A stretch of DNA of 6,462 bases from DATLFI01 sp035524895 (GTDB taxonomy: Bacteria > Acidobacteriota > Thermoanaerobaculia > Multivoradales > Multivoraceae). The notes under the pieces are model-generated. The model was not told the origin of the DNA. It was given only the letters and a program-made list of their open reading frames with translations, and searched no databases. The position numbers and the translations under genes were made by a program. Shown piece by piece: positions 1 to 5,930 of the stretch. Positions within the stretch are counted from its first letter, which is position 1; every line of letters starts with the position of its first letter. The stretch spans positions 1 through 6,462 of the forward strand of contig DATLFI010000203.1 in NCBI GenBank assembly GCA_035524895.1. Direction: 5' to 3'.

Positions 1-1
1 C

Positions 2-244
2 AACTCGCCAGGGAATCCCTCGAACCCGGACCCGACGGTCGAGGTCACCTGGGGCGAGGCCACGACCGACGAGATGATGATCGGCTTCATGGAGTACGAG
101 TACACGAACAAGGCAGAGATGCCGACCTTCGCGGTGCCCGAACACGTTCGGGAGCAGATGCGGCGCAGGCTCGAGAGCCGGGAGGGTGCGGGCTCCTCGG
201 CGGCGACCACGAGTGGTGAGGCGGGGGAGTCGAGCGGACGCTGA
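2..244 (+). CDS. C-terminal end of a secreted redoxin / copper type II monooxygenase-like protein (5' partial)
   Basis: An open frame runs in from the left edge and stops at TGA 242-244, leaving 80 residues. The first third contains NPDPTVEVTWGEAT followed by DEMMIGFMEYEY. From memory this is the typical end of large secreted proteins, annotated as copper type II ascorbate-dependent monooxygenase, redoxin or cytochrome c, in Planctomycetes, Acidobacteria and Myxococcota, which often finish with a WGDQTWDEMMIG-like block. After it come a short charged stretch (EHVREQMRRRLESRE) and a low-complexity Gly/Ser/Ala/Thr/Glu tail, probably disordered. No catalytic residues lie in the fragment, so the specific activity cannot be decided. 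It has no evident link to lysine synthesis, and a promoter separates it from the lys operon. Reading frame is confident; family assignment is moderate. Confidence 0.6.
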   Translation, partial: NSPGNPSNPDPTVEVTWGEATTDEMMIGFMEYEYTNKAEMPTFAVPEHVREQMRRRLESREGAGSSAATTSGEAGESSGR

Positions 245-269
245 GTCCGGGAACCGAAGTTTTTTCTTC
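235..269 (+). terminator. weak candidate terminator of the upstream gene
   Basis: CGGAC (235-239) and GTCCG (245-249) form a perfect 5-bp stem that includes the stop codon in its loop. A run of six T (260-265) follows ten bases later, flanked by GAAG/CTTC (256-259 and 266-269). The stem is short and its distance to the T run is too long for a classical intrinsic terminator, so this is only a possibility. Confidence 0.25.
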
Positions 270-286
270 CATCTGCGCGAAATGTC

Positions 287-316
287 TTGACAGGCACGGC
301 GAGCCTCTCGTAGCTT
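287..316 (+). promoter_or_regulatory. sigma70-like promoter for the lys leader and operon
   Basis: A perfect -35 box TTGACA at 287-292 is followed after 18 bases by TAGCTT at 311-316, which keeps the T, A and final T of TATAAT. A T-rich stretch (260-268) lies upstream and could help binding. Transcription would begin near 322-324, giving a leader RNA of about 350 bases before lysS that contains the small ORF and the terminator. It is the best promoter-like match I see in the 432 bases between the two flanking genes. The -10 box is imperfect, so confidence is moderate. Confidence 0.55.
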
Positions 317-338
317 CTCGCGCCATCACGAAGAGGTT

Positions 339-407
339 TCGATCTCCGGCCCTGTTCGATCTCCGACGATGCTACCGACCATGACGACTCGAGCCCGCTC
401 GATCTCC
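339..407 (+). repeat. three direct copies of TCGATCTCC in the leader
   Basis: TCGATCTCC occurs at 339-347, 356-364 and 399-407. The first two copies extend to an 11-base identity, TTCGATCTCCG (338-348 and 355-365), with starts 17 bases apart. The third copy lies inside the small ORF. All are downstream of the predicted transcription start. They could be protein- or RNA-binding elements, or chance in GC-rich DNA; I cannot assign a function. Confidence 0.4.
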
Positions 408-551
408 ACGGACGCCTTCCCGGTCCTGTTCGCGGTTTTCGCACAGCCCGTCGCGACGGCTGTGGCGCAGCCCGTGGCGTCGAAGGCCGCAGAAAAGAAG
501 GTAGCAAAGAAGTCCGTGAAGAAGCATCTGCCAGATCCACCATCTGGGTAG
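369..551 (+). CDS. small lysine-rich ORF, probable leader peptide of the lys operon
   Basis: This is a 60-codon ORF ending at TAG 549-551, just before the intrinsic terminator that precedes lysS. Its 3' part has Lys codons (all AAG) at 483, 495, 498, 507, 510, 519 and 522, that is 7 of 14 codons, followed by HLPDPPSG. Lysine enrichment directly upstream of a lysine-synthesis operon, with competing hairpins overlapping the ORF end, suggests it is translated mainly to sense charged tRNA-Lys. The start is uncertain: ATG 369 and ATG 381 are available, and GTG 474 would give a more typical 25-residue leader, but none has a visible Shine-Dalgarno. The N-terminal part (TRARS then FPVLFAVFAQPVATAVA) looks faintly like a signal peptide, so a small secreted basic protein is the main alternative. 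AQPVA occurs twice, eight residues apart. Confidence 0.6.
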   Translation: MLPTMTTRARSISTDAFPVLFAVFAQPVATAVAQPVASKAAEKKVAKKSVKKHLPDPPSG

Positions 552-602
552 CCACCCCTCTACTTCCAAAGAGATAGATCAGAAAGCCGGCGACCCAGAT
601 GG
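531..602 (+). promoter_or_regulatory. competing hairpins of a putative lysine attenuator (antiterminator region)
   Basis: Segment B, CCAGAT (531-536), pairs perfectly with ATCTGG (542-547) across a 5-base loop. Segment C, CCATCTGGGT (540-549), pairs perfectly over 10 bp with segment D, ACCCAGATGG (593-602). That duplex continues, after one mismatch (550/592), with GCC 551-553 against GGC 589-591. C:D thus takes bases 589-592 from the 5' arm of the terminator, so the two structures exclude each other. A ribosome waiting at AAG 519 or 522 would cover B and leave C free to pair with D (read-through). A ribosome reaching TAG 549 would cover C and let the terminator form. With no translation, B:C would form and the terminator would win. 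The pairings are seen directly; the mechanism is inferred. Confidence 0.6.
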
Positions 603-620
603 GCGCCGGCTTTCGTGTTT
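582..620 (+). terminator. intrinsic terminator between leader ORF and lysS (attenuator terminator)
   Basis: GAAAGCCGGCG (582-592) and CGCCGGCTTTC (604-614) form a perfect 11-bp stem, with an 11-base loop that itself contains CC (594-595) and GG (601-602) able to pair. The 3' arm runs into a T-rich stretch, TTTCGTGTTTCT (611-622). It lies 30 bases after the leader stop codon and 57 bases before the lysS start. I see no convincing second promoter between it and lysS, so the lys operon must be transcribed through it, as expected for an attenuator. Confidence 0.75.
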
Positions 621-676
621 CTAGGCCCCAGTGAACGACCGGAGCGAACTTCCAACCGACGATCGGAGCAGCCGCC

Positions 677-1855
677 GTGATCCCGAATCCCCTGGTACGT
701 GCTCGCGTGGACTCGCTACGCCTGATCGATACGACGCTGCGCGAGGGAGAGCAGTTCGCCGGCGCCTGCTTCGCGTTCGAGGACAAGGTCGAGATCGCTC
801 GCCACCTCGACGCCTTCGGTGTCGACTACATCGAGCTCACCTCGCCCGTGTCCAGCTCGCAGAGCCGGCGCGACCTCGAGCGGATCGCTGCGCTCGGCTT
901 GCGGGCGAAGGTGCTGACCCACGTGCGCTGCCGAGCGGACGACGCTCGGGCCGCGATCGAGTCCGGAGCGCAGGGCGTGGATCTGGTGATCGGCACGTCG
1001 AGCCTGCTGCGCCGCTTCTCGCACGGCAAAGACATCGAGCAGATCCTGGCCGAGGCGGTCGAGGTGATCCAACTGGTCGCCTCCCACGGCCTCGAGGTGC
1101 GCTTCTCGGGCGAGGACAGCTTCCGCAGCGAGCTGGCGGACCTGCTGTGGCTCTACCGCGCGGCAGAGGTCGCCGGAGCGCACCGCGTCGGCGTGGCCGA
1201 CACCGTGGGTGTCGCCGACCCGCTGACCGTCTTCGACGTCGTGCGCACGGTACGCGGGACCGTGCGCTGCGACATCGAGTTCCACGGGCACAACGACACC
1301 GGATGTGCCGTGGCCAACGCATTTGCCGCGTTCCAGGCGGGCGCCACGCACGTCGACACTTCGGTGCTCGGCATCGGCGAGCGCAACGGCATCACCTCGT
1401 TGGGGGCTTTCGTGGCGCGCCTCTACGTGGTGGACTCGGAGGCGGTGCGGGGGCGCTACGACCTCGCATCCCTGCGCGAGCTGGAGCGCTACGTCGCGCG
1501 CCTTGCCGGCGTGGAGGTCCCCTTCAACAACCCGGTCACCGGCCCCTGCGCGTTCACGCATCGGGCGGGGATCCACGCCAAGGCGATGCTGGCGGAGCCG
1601 TCGACCTACGAGGTGCTCGATCCCGGCCACTTCGGGCTCGAGCGATCCATCGACGTGGCCCACCGCCTGACGGGCTGGAATGCCGTCCGTCACCGCGCGG
1701 GGCAGCTCGCCATCGCGCTCGACGAGCAGGGGGCGCGCGAGCTGACGCTTCGCATCAAGGCACTCGCCGACGTGCGGGCGATCTCCGAGGACGACGTCGA
1801 CGCGTTGCTGCGGGACGCCACGGCGTCGGGCGCGGTACCCGAGGCGGTGCGATGA
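677..1855 (+). CDS. lysS: homocitrate synthase
   Basis: This 392-residue enzyme should catalyse the first committed step of the AAA route, condensing acetyl-CoA with 2-oxoglutarate to homocitrate in the cytoplasm. It has the HMGL-like TIM-barrel signature DTTLREGEQ (18-26) with the metal-binding Asp18, the HGHND block (203-207) whose His203 and His205 ligate the divalent metal, GIGERNG (232-238), and THRAGIHAKA (294-303) of the LYS20/NifV branch. The SHGKDIEQIL segment also favours homocitrate over isopropylmalate synthase. Relatives in this pathway are often feedback-inhibited by lysine; this cannot be judged here. The GTG start at 677 is chosen because GGAG (665-668) lies 8 bases upstream; an in-frame GTG at 707 is an alternative. 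It is the first operon gene, downstream of the attenuator, and its stop overlaps the lysT start as ATGA. NifV-type function is unlikely given the neighbours. Confidence 0.92.
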   Translation: MIPNPLVRARVDSLRLIDTTLREGEQFAGACFAFEDKVEIARHLDAFGVDYIELTSPVSSSQSRRDLERIAALGLRAKVLTHVRCRADDARAAIESGAQGVDLVIGTSSLLRRFSHGKDIEQILAEAVEVIQLVASHGLEVRFSGEDSFRSELADLLWLYRAAEVAGAHRVGVADTVGVADPLTVFDVVRTVRGTVRCDIEFHGHNDTGCAVANAFAAFQAGATHVDTSVLGIGERNGITSLGAFVARLYVVDSEAVRGRYDLASLRELERYVARLAGVEVPFNNPVTGPCAFTHRAGIHAKAMLAEPSTYEVLDPGHFGLERSIDVAHRLTGWNAVRHRAGQLAIALDEQGARELTLRIKALADVRAISEDDVDALLRDATASGAVPEAVR

Positions 1856-3210
1856 GCGACGGCGAGCCGAGCGGCGCGACGCCACGAGCTCGAGGGCTCA
1901 CCTGTGTCGAGGCGGTGCTCGCCCGCACCAGCGGGCGCGGTAACGCGGATGCGCCGTTGCCGGGCGAGATCGTCGAGGTCATGCCGGACTTTGCGTTCAG
2001 CCACGACAACACAGCCGCGATCGCGGCGATCTGGCGGGAGTTGGGGCAGGAGCGGGTGGCGATCGCGGAGCGGCTCGCGGTGACGTTCGACCATGCGGTG
2101 CCGGCGCCGACGCCGCGCCACGCCCTGAACCATGCCGAAGCTCGGCGCTTCGCGCAGGAGCAGGGCATTCGGCACCTGTTCGAGGTCGGGCGCGGCATCT
2201 GTCACCAGGTGCTCGGCGAGGAGGCGTTGGTGCTGCCCGGCCAGCTCGTGCTCGGTGCCGACAGCCACACGCCGCACTTCGGCTGGATGGGCGCGATGGG
2301 TGTCGGGATCGGTCGCACCGAGATGGCGGCGGTGTGGGCGCTTGGCTCGATCTGGCTGCGCGTGCCGGAGTCGATCGAAATCCGTTTCGACGGTGAGCCC
2401 TCGCCCTGGGTCGATGCGAAGGACTTGGCCTTGTGGGTGCTCGGGTTGTTGGGTGCCGAAGGCGGCAGTTACCGCTCGGTGGAGCTGCGCGGTACAGCGG
2501 TAGCGCGGTTGTCCCTGGCCGAGCGCGCCACGCTCGCGAACATGATGGCCGAGCTCGGGGCGAAGTGCGCCTTCGTCGAACCTGACGACGCGGTCTTCGA
2601 GTATCTGGCGGAGCGGCTGGCCCGGCGCACCGGGTGCGGTCATGACGAGGCTGCTGCCATGGCGCGTGCCGGTGCGGTCTTTCCGGATCCGGACGCCAGC
2701 TACGCCGAACGGCACGCGCTCGACGTCTCCGCGCTCGAGCCGCAGGTCGCCTGTCCGCACGCCGTCGACCGCACCGTTTCGGTCACGACGCTCCACGACG
2801 TGCGCGTCGACCAGGCATTCCTGGGCACCTGCACCAACGGTCGGTTGGAGGACCTCGAGGCCGCGCGCCGGGTTGTGCGCGGCCGGCGGGTGGCCAAGGG
2901 GACGCGGTTCGTGGTGATCCCGGCGTCGAGCGAGGTGCTCGAGGCGGGAGTCGCGAGCGGGGCGGTCGCGGACCTGCTCGCTGCCGGCGCGGTGCTCGGC
3001 ACTCCGGGGTGCGGCCCCTGCATGGGCAACCACCAGGGCGTCCTCGCGCCCGGCGAGGTCTGCGTGTCGAGCGGCAACCGAAACTACCGCGGACGCATGG
3101 GCACCAAGGAGGCAGAGATCTACCTGGCCTCGCCGGCGGTGGTCGCAGCCTCCGCGATCGCAGGCCGCATCGCGCACCCCGCCGAGGTTTGCGCAGGAGA
3201 CACACCATGA
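1852..3210 (+). CDS. lysT: homoaconitase large subunit (4Fe-4S)
   Basis: This 452-residue protein is the catalytic large subunit of the enzyme that isomerises homocitrate to homoisocitrate via homoaconitate. It belongs to the aconitase/isopropylmalate isomerase family. The three iron-sulfur ligands are visible: Cys327 in FLGTCTNG, and Cys387 and Cys390 in GCGPCMGN. Other family blocks are FDHAVPAPTP, GADSHT (135-140), GMGVGIGRTEMA-like residues just after, and SSGNRNYRGRMG near the C-terminus. The length is somewhat above the roughly 420 residues usual for this two-subunit class, mainly through an N-terminal extension. The ATG at 1852 overlaps the lysS stop (ATGA) and has GAGG (1841-1844) 7 bases upstream; the frame stays open upstream inside lysS but that part is not homologous. 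By sequence alone it could be a LeuC; the operon context makes homoaconitase the call. Confidence 0.9.
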   Translation: MSDGEPSGATPRARGLTCVEAVLARTSGRGNADAPLPGEIVEVMPDFAFSHDNTAAIAAIWRELGQERVAIAERLAVTFDHAVPAPTPRHALNHAEARRFAQEQGIRHLFEVGRGICHQVLGEEALVLPGQLVLGADSHTPHFGWMGAMGVGIGRTEMAAVWALGSIWLRVPESIEIRFDGEPSPWVDAKDLALWVLGLLGAEGGSYRSVELRGTAVARLSLAERATLANMMAELGAKCAFVEPDDAVFEYLAERLARRTGCGHDEAAAMARAGAVFPDPDASYAERHALDVSALEPQVACPHAVDRTVSVTTLHDVRVDQAFLGTCTNGRLEDLEAARRVVRGRRVAKGTRFVVIPASSEVLEAGVASGAVADLLAAGAVLGTPGCGPCMGNHQGVLAPGEVCVSSGNRNYRGRMGTKEAEIYLASPAVVAASAIAGRIAHPAEVCAGDTP

Positions 3211-3734
3211 CCGTCGAGGCGGCTCGCGCTCACCGCGTGATCGCAGGACGCGTATTCCGGTATGGCGACGCCGTGAGCACGGACGCTCTGTTCCCCGGCC
3301 GGTACACCTACACGCACACCACATTCGCGGAGATCGCGCCTCACGCCCTCGAGGACCTCGATGCCGACTTCGCGCGCACCGTGCGGCCCGGTGACGTGCT
3401 GGTGGGCGGCCACGGCTTCGGCTGCGGGTCGAGCCGCGAGCAGGCGGTGACGTGCCTGGTGGCGCTCGGAGTCGGCGCGGTGATCGCGAGGAGCATCGCC
3501 CGGATCTACTTCCGCAACGCGGTGAACGCCGGCTTGCCCGCGATCGCCTGTCCGGCAGCGGTCGACGCGCTGGCGGCCGGCGACCGCGTTGCCATCGACC
3601 TCGACGAGGCCTGGATCGACACGCCGCACGGGCGATTCGGCTTTCCACCGCTCGCCCCGAACGTTCGAACGCTGCTGCGCTGTGGCGGTCTGGTGCCTTA
3701 TGTGCGGGAACGGCTGCGAGGGTCGGTGGCGTGA
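3207..3734 (+). CDS. lysU: homoaconitase small subunit
   Basis: This 175-residue swivel-domain subunit pairs with LysT to form homoaconitase. The family motif GHGFGCGSSREQA is at 68-80, followed by IARSIARIYFRNAVNAGLPAI, typical of LeuD/LysU proteins. The loop after the conserved D-x-L-F-P, here GRYTYTHTTF (31-40), occupies the position known to separate isopropylmalate isomerases (a YLR-type loop) from homoaconitases. The YTYTH sequence differs from the YLR type, which supports homoaconitase. The ATG at 3207 overlaps the lysT stop as ATGA and is preceded by AGGAGA, ending 7 bases before it, a good Shine-Dalgarno. Its own stop overlaps the hicDH GTG. Length is normal for a separate small subunit. 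Confidence 0.9.
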   Translation: MTVEAARAHRVIAGRVFRYGDAVSTDALFPGRYTYTHTTFAEIAPHALEDLDADFARTVRPGDVLVGGHGFGCGSSREQAVTCLVALGVGAVIARSIARIYFRNAVNAGLPAIACPAAVDALAAGDRVAIDLDEAWIDTPHGRFGFPPLAPNVRTLLRCGGLVPYVRERLRGSVA

Positions 3735-4864
3735 GCGAGATTCCGCGACGCGCGCCGCGCATCGCGCTGCTCCCGGGCGACGGCATCGGCCGCGAGGTGG
3801 TTGACGTGGCGCGACGCGCGCTCGAGCAACTGTTGCCGCGCGACGCCGAGCTGGTCGAGCTCGAGATCGGCTGGAGCGCCTTCGAGCGCGTCGGCTCCGC
3901 GCTGCCGGAGGAGACGGTCCGGGAGCTCGAGCGCTGCGATGGCGCGCTGCTGGGCGCCGTGGCCTCACCGAGCCACCGCGTCGATGGCTATAGCAGCCCG
4001 GTGGTCGAGCTGCGCCAGCGCTTCGGGCTCTACGCCAACCTGCGGCCGGCGGTGTCGGCGCCGGTTCCAGGAGCGCGGAGCGGGGTCGACCTGCTCGTGG
4101 TGCGCGAGAACACCGAGGGACTCTATGGCGCGCCCGAACGATCCGTGGGCGAGCGCGGAGGTGTGGACGAGGCGGTGATCACCGAGCGCCGGATCAGCCG
4201 GAGCGCCAGCGAGCGCATCGCCCGCGCGGCCTTCGAGGCGGCGCGAGCGCGCGCGAGCCGGCGAGGGCGTCGGGCGTTGGTGACCGTGGCCCACAAGGCC
4301 AACGTGCTCCGCCTGAGCGACGGGCTGTTCCGCGAGTGCGTTCTCGCCGTGGCGGGTGGTTACCCCGACGTCGCGGTGGACGAGCTCCTGGTCGATGCAG
4401 CGGCGTACGATCTGGCTCGCTCGCCCCAGCGCTTCGATGTGCTGGTGACGGCGAACCTGTACGGAGACATCCTCAGCGACATCGCGGCCGCGGTCACCGG
4501 CGGGCTCGGGCTCGCTCCCAGCGTCAACGACGGCGACCGGTTCGCGGTCGCCGAGCCGGTCCACGGCAGCGCACCTGATCTCGCCGGCCGCGGGCTCGCG
4601 AATCCTGTCGCGACGCTTCGCGCCGCGGCGCTGCTGCTCGACCGCATCGGCGAGCCAGCGGCAGCCGCGAGGTTGTCGGCCGCGGTCGAGGCTTCCCTCG
4701 CCGGCTCGGTGCGCACCCCTGACGCCGGTGGCTCGGCCACGACCGAGGAGGTCGCGCGCGACGTCTTGCGGAGGCTGAACGCGCGCTCCGTTCCCTGGAG
4801 TCCCTCACGCCCCAGAACCGAAACGACCGCCAAGGAGGATCTCTCGTGTCGCTCGAGACAGTGA
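3731..4864 (+). CDS. hicDH: homoisocitrate dehydrogenase
   Basis: This 377-residue NAD-linked beta-decarboxylating dehydrogenase should oxidise homoisocitrate to 2-oxoadipate and CO2. Visible motifs are LLPGDGIGREV (13-23), SSPVVELRQRFGLYANLRPA with substrate-contacting Arg residues, VRENTEGLYG (124-133), AHKANVL with catalytic Lys189, NLYGDILSD with metal ligands Asp246 and Asp250, and the NAD-binding EPVHGSAPDLAG block. The TEGLYG sequence and the SSPVVELR loop fit homoisocitrate/isocitrate-type enzymes better than LeuB. The GTG start overlaps the lysU stop as GTGA and has GAGGG 8 bases upstream. The C-terminus is longer than usual by roughly 25 residues: after DVLRRLNAR there is a Ser/Pro/Arg-rich tail that runs across the lysW Shine-Dalgarno and overlaps the lysW start by 19 bases. 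The tail is unlikely to be catalytic. Isocitrate or tartrate dehydrogenase activity is possible but less likely here. Confidence 0.88.
   Translation: MSEIPRRAPRIALLPGDGIGREVVDVARRALEQLLPRDAELVELEIGWSAFERVGSALPEETVRELERCDGALLGAVASPSHRVDGYSSPVVELRQRFGLYANLRPAVSAPVPGARSGVDLLVVRENTEGLYGAPERSVGERGGVDEAVITERRISRSASERIARAAFEAARARASRRGRRALVTVAHKANVLRLSDGLFRECVLAVAGGYPDVAVDELLVDAAAYDLARSPQRFDVLVTANLYGDILSDIAAAVTGGLGLAPSVNDGDRFAVAEPVHGSAPDLAGRGLANPVATLRAAALLLDRIGEPAAAARLSAAVEASLAGSVRTPDAGGSATTEEVARDVLRRLNARSVPWSPSRPRTETTAKEDLSCRSRQ
4832..4838 (+). promoter_or_regulatory. strong Shine-Dalgarno deciding the lysW start
   Basis: AAGGAGG at 4832-4838 is the closest match to the ideal ribosome binding site in the window, 7 bases before GTG 4846. 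It decides against the in-frame GTG 4861, which would make a neat GTGA overlap with the hicDH stop but lies 22 bases from this site. It sits inside the hicDH tail coding sequence. Confidence 0.8.
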
Positions 4865-5031
4865 CGGCCAATGCCGAATGCCCGGAGTGTTACGCGGAAG
4901 TCGCCCTGCGCGAGGTGATGCAGGGCGAGATCGTGCGCTGCGTCGACTGCGACGCCGACCTCGAGGTGCGCGGGCTCGACCCGGTCGAGCTGCAGCTCGC
5001 TCCCGAGGAGGAAGAGGACTGGGGGGAGTAG
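4846..5031 (+). CDS. lysW: LysW amino-group carrier protein
   Basis: LysW is a small acidic zinc-binding protein. Its C-terminal Glu is joined to the alpha-amino group of AAA, protecting it and presenting the intermediates to LysX, LysZ, LysY, LysJ and LysK. The 61-residue product has a zinc-finger-like pair CPEC (Cys12, Cys15) and CVDC (Cys32, Cys35), then LEVRGLDPVEL, an acidic run, and the invariant C-terminal EDWGE (57-61), with Glu61 as attachment point. The GTG at 4846 gives five more residues than GTG 4861, which would give 56, close to the roughly 54 of the Thermus protein; the strong Shine-Dalgarno favours 4846. It overlaps hicDH by 19 bases and is 2 bases from lysX. The EDWGE end makes the identification near certain. 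Confidence 0.96.
   Translation: MSLETVTANAECPECYAEVALREVMQGEIVRCVDCDADLEVRGLDPVELQLAPEEEEDWGE
5021..5028 (+). promoter_or_regulatory. ribosome binding site of lysX inside the LysW tail codons
   Basis: GGGGGGAG (5021-5028) is formed by the last codons of lysW (the end of Trp TGG, Gly GGG, Glu GAG) and lies 5 bases before the lysX GTG at 5034. The conserved WGE tail therefore also serves as the only purine-rich site available for lysX. Confidence 0.5.
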
Positions 5032-5033
5032 CG

Positions 5034-5930
5034 GTGCGTATCGGAGTCCTGTTGAGTCGTGTCCGTGTCGAGGAGCGGTTGCTGCTCGAGGAGCTCGAGC
5101 GGAGAGGGCTCGCGGTCGAGGTGATCGAGGACCGCGGGCTGGTGTTCGATCTCGCGGCCGAGACCGCCGCGAGCGCTCCGTGGCGCGATGTCGACGTGGT
5201 GCTCGACCGCTGCCTGCAACACTGCCGGGCAGCGCACGTCCTGCGCCTCCTGGCGGATGGCGGTGTCGCGACCGTCAACACCGCGGCGGTGGTCGAGCTG
5301 TGCGGCGACAAGCTCTCGACCTCGAGTCGGCTCGCCGCGCACGGCGTCCCGGCGCCGCGCACGCTCGCCGCGTTCACTGCCGAGGGCGCCCTCGCCGCCA
5401 TCGAGCAGCTCGGCTACCCGGCGGTGCTCAAGCCAGTGCTCGGCTCGTGGGGGCGGCTGCTCGCACGTGTCAACGATCGCGACGCGGCCGAGGCCCTGGT
5501 CGAGCACAAGGAGGTGCTCGGCGGCTTCCAGCACGGAGTCTTCTACGTGCAGGAGTACGTGCAGAAGCCCGCGCGTGACATCCGCGCCTTCGTGGTCGGC
5601 GGCCGCACGATCGCGGCGATCTACCGCGATTCGGCGCACTGGATCACCAACACCGCCCGCGGCGGGCTGGCCACGGGCTGTCCGATCACCTCTGAGCTCG
5701 ACGAGCTGTGTCGGCGCACCTCCGACGCCATCGGCGGCGGCGTGCTCGCGATCGACATCGTCGAGGACCCCGGCCGTGGGCTGCTGGTGATCGAGGTCAA
5801 CCACACCATGGAGTTCCGCAACTCGATACGACCCACCGGCGTCGACATCCCGGCGCGCATCGTCGACTTCGTCCTGCGCGTGGCCGAGGAAGGCTGGCAC
5901 GAGGCCAACGGGCTGCGGGGGGCGGCGTGA
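5034..5930 (+). CDS. lysX: LysW--alpha-aminoadipate ligase (ATP-grasp)
   Basis: LysX uses ATP to form an amide between the side chain of the LysW C-terminal Glu and the amino group of AAA. This 298-residue protein has the RimK/LysX-type ATP-grasp layout: an N-terminal domain starting RIGVLLSRVRVEE, the linker VNTAAVVELCGDKLSTSSRL, the nucleotide-binding segment VLKPVLGSWGR with Lys133, the QEYVQKPARDIRAFVVGG block, and the metal/substrate signature EVNHTMEFRNS (254-264), whose Glu and Asn ligate Mg. The length is slightly above the usual 270-290 because of a short C-terminal extension. The GTG at 5034 starts two bases after lysW; the frame is open further upstream through lysW but without homology. 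Its neighbour lysW is its protein substrate. A related ArgX (glutamate-specific) or dual enzyme cannot be excluded, but the hicDH/lysT context points to AAA. Confidence 0.93.
   Translation: MRIGVLLSRVRVEERLLLEELERRGLAVEVIEDRGLVFDLAAETAASAPWRDVDVVLDRCLQHCRAAHVLRLLADGGVATVNTAAVVELCGDKLSTSSRLAAHGVPAPRTLAAFTAEGALAAIEQLGYPAVLKPVLGSWGRLLARVNDRDAAEALVEHKEVLGGFQHGVFYVQEYVQKPARDIRAFVVGGRTIAAIYRDSAHWITNTARGGLATGCPITSELDELCRRTSDAIGGGVLAIDIVEDPGRGLLVIEVNHTMEFRNSIRPTGVDIPARIVDFVLRVAEEGWHEANGLRGAA

Noticed and set aside
323..676. Lysine riboswitch (L-box) or T-box in the leader
   Set aside because: I see no five-helix lysine-aptamer layout and no T-box sequence (TGGNACC-type) before the terminator; the Lys-codon ORF with competing hairpins explains the leader better.
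621..676. A second promoter between terminator and lysS
   Set aside because: No pair of -35/-10-like boxes with acceptable spacing is apparent in these 56 bases; only the GGAG ribosome binding site stands out.
631..1851. Upstream extension of the lysT frame, giving an 859-residue fusion
   Set aside because: The extension lies entirely across lysS in another frame and is Arg-rich without homology; the ATG at 1852 with ATGA overlap and GAGG upstream is the real start.
716..1885. Antisense frame of about 390 codons opposite lysS
   Set aside because: No motifs, and the + strand gene has complete homocitrate synthase signatures across the same span.
1690..3786. Antisense open frame of about 700 codons opposite lysT and lysU
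   Set aside because: Composition is Arg/His/Pro-rich with no recognisable domain; it is the usual antisense shadow in GC-rich coding DNA, and the + strand carries clear enzyme motifs.
4861..5031. Alternative lysW start at GTG 4861
   Set aside because: It would give the family-typical length and a GTGA overlap with hicDH, but has no nearby ribosome binding site, whereas GTG 4846 is 7 bases from AAGGAGG.
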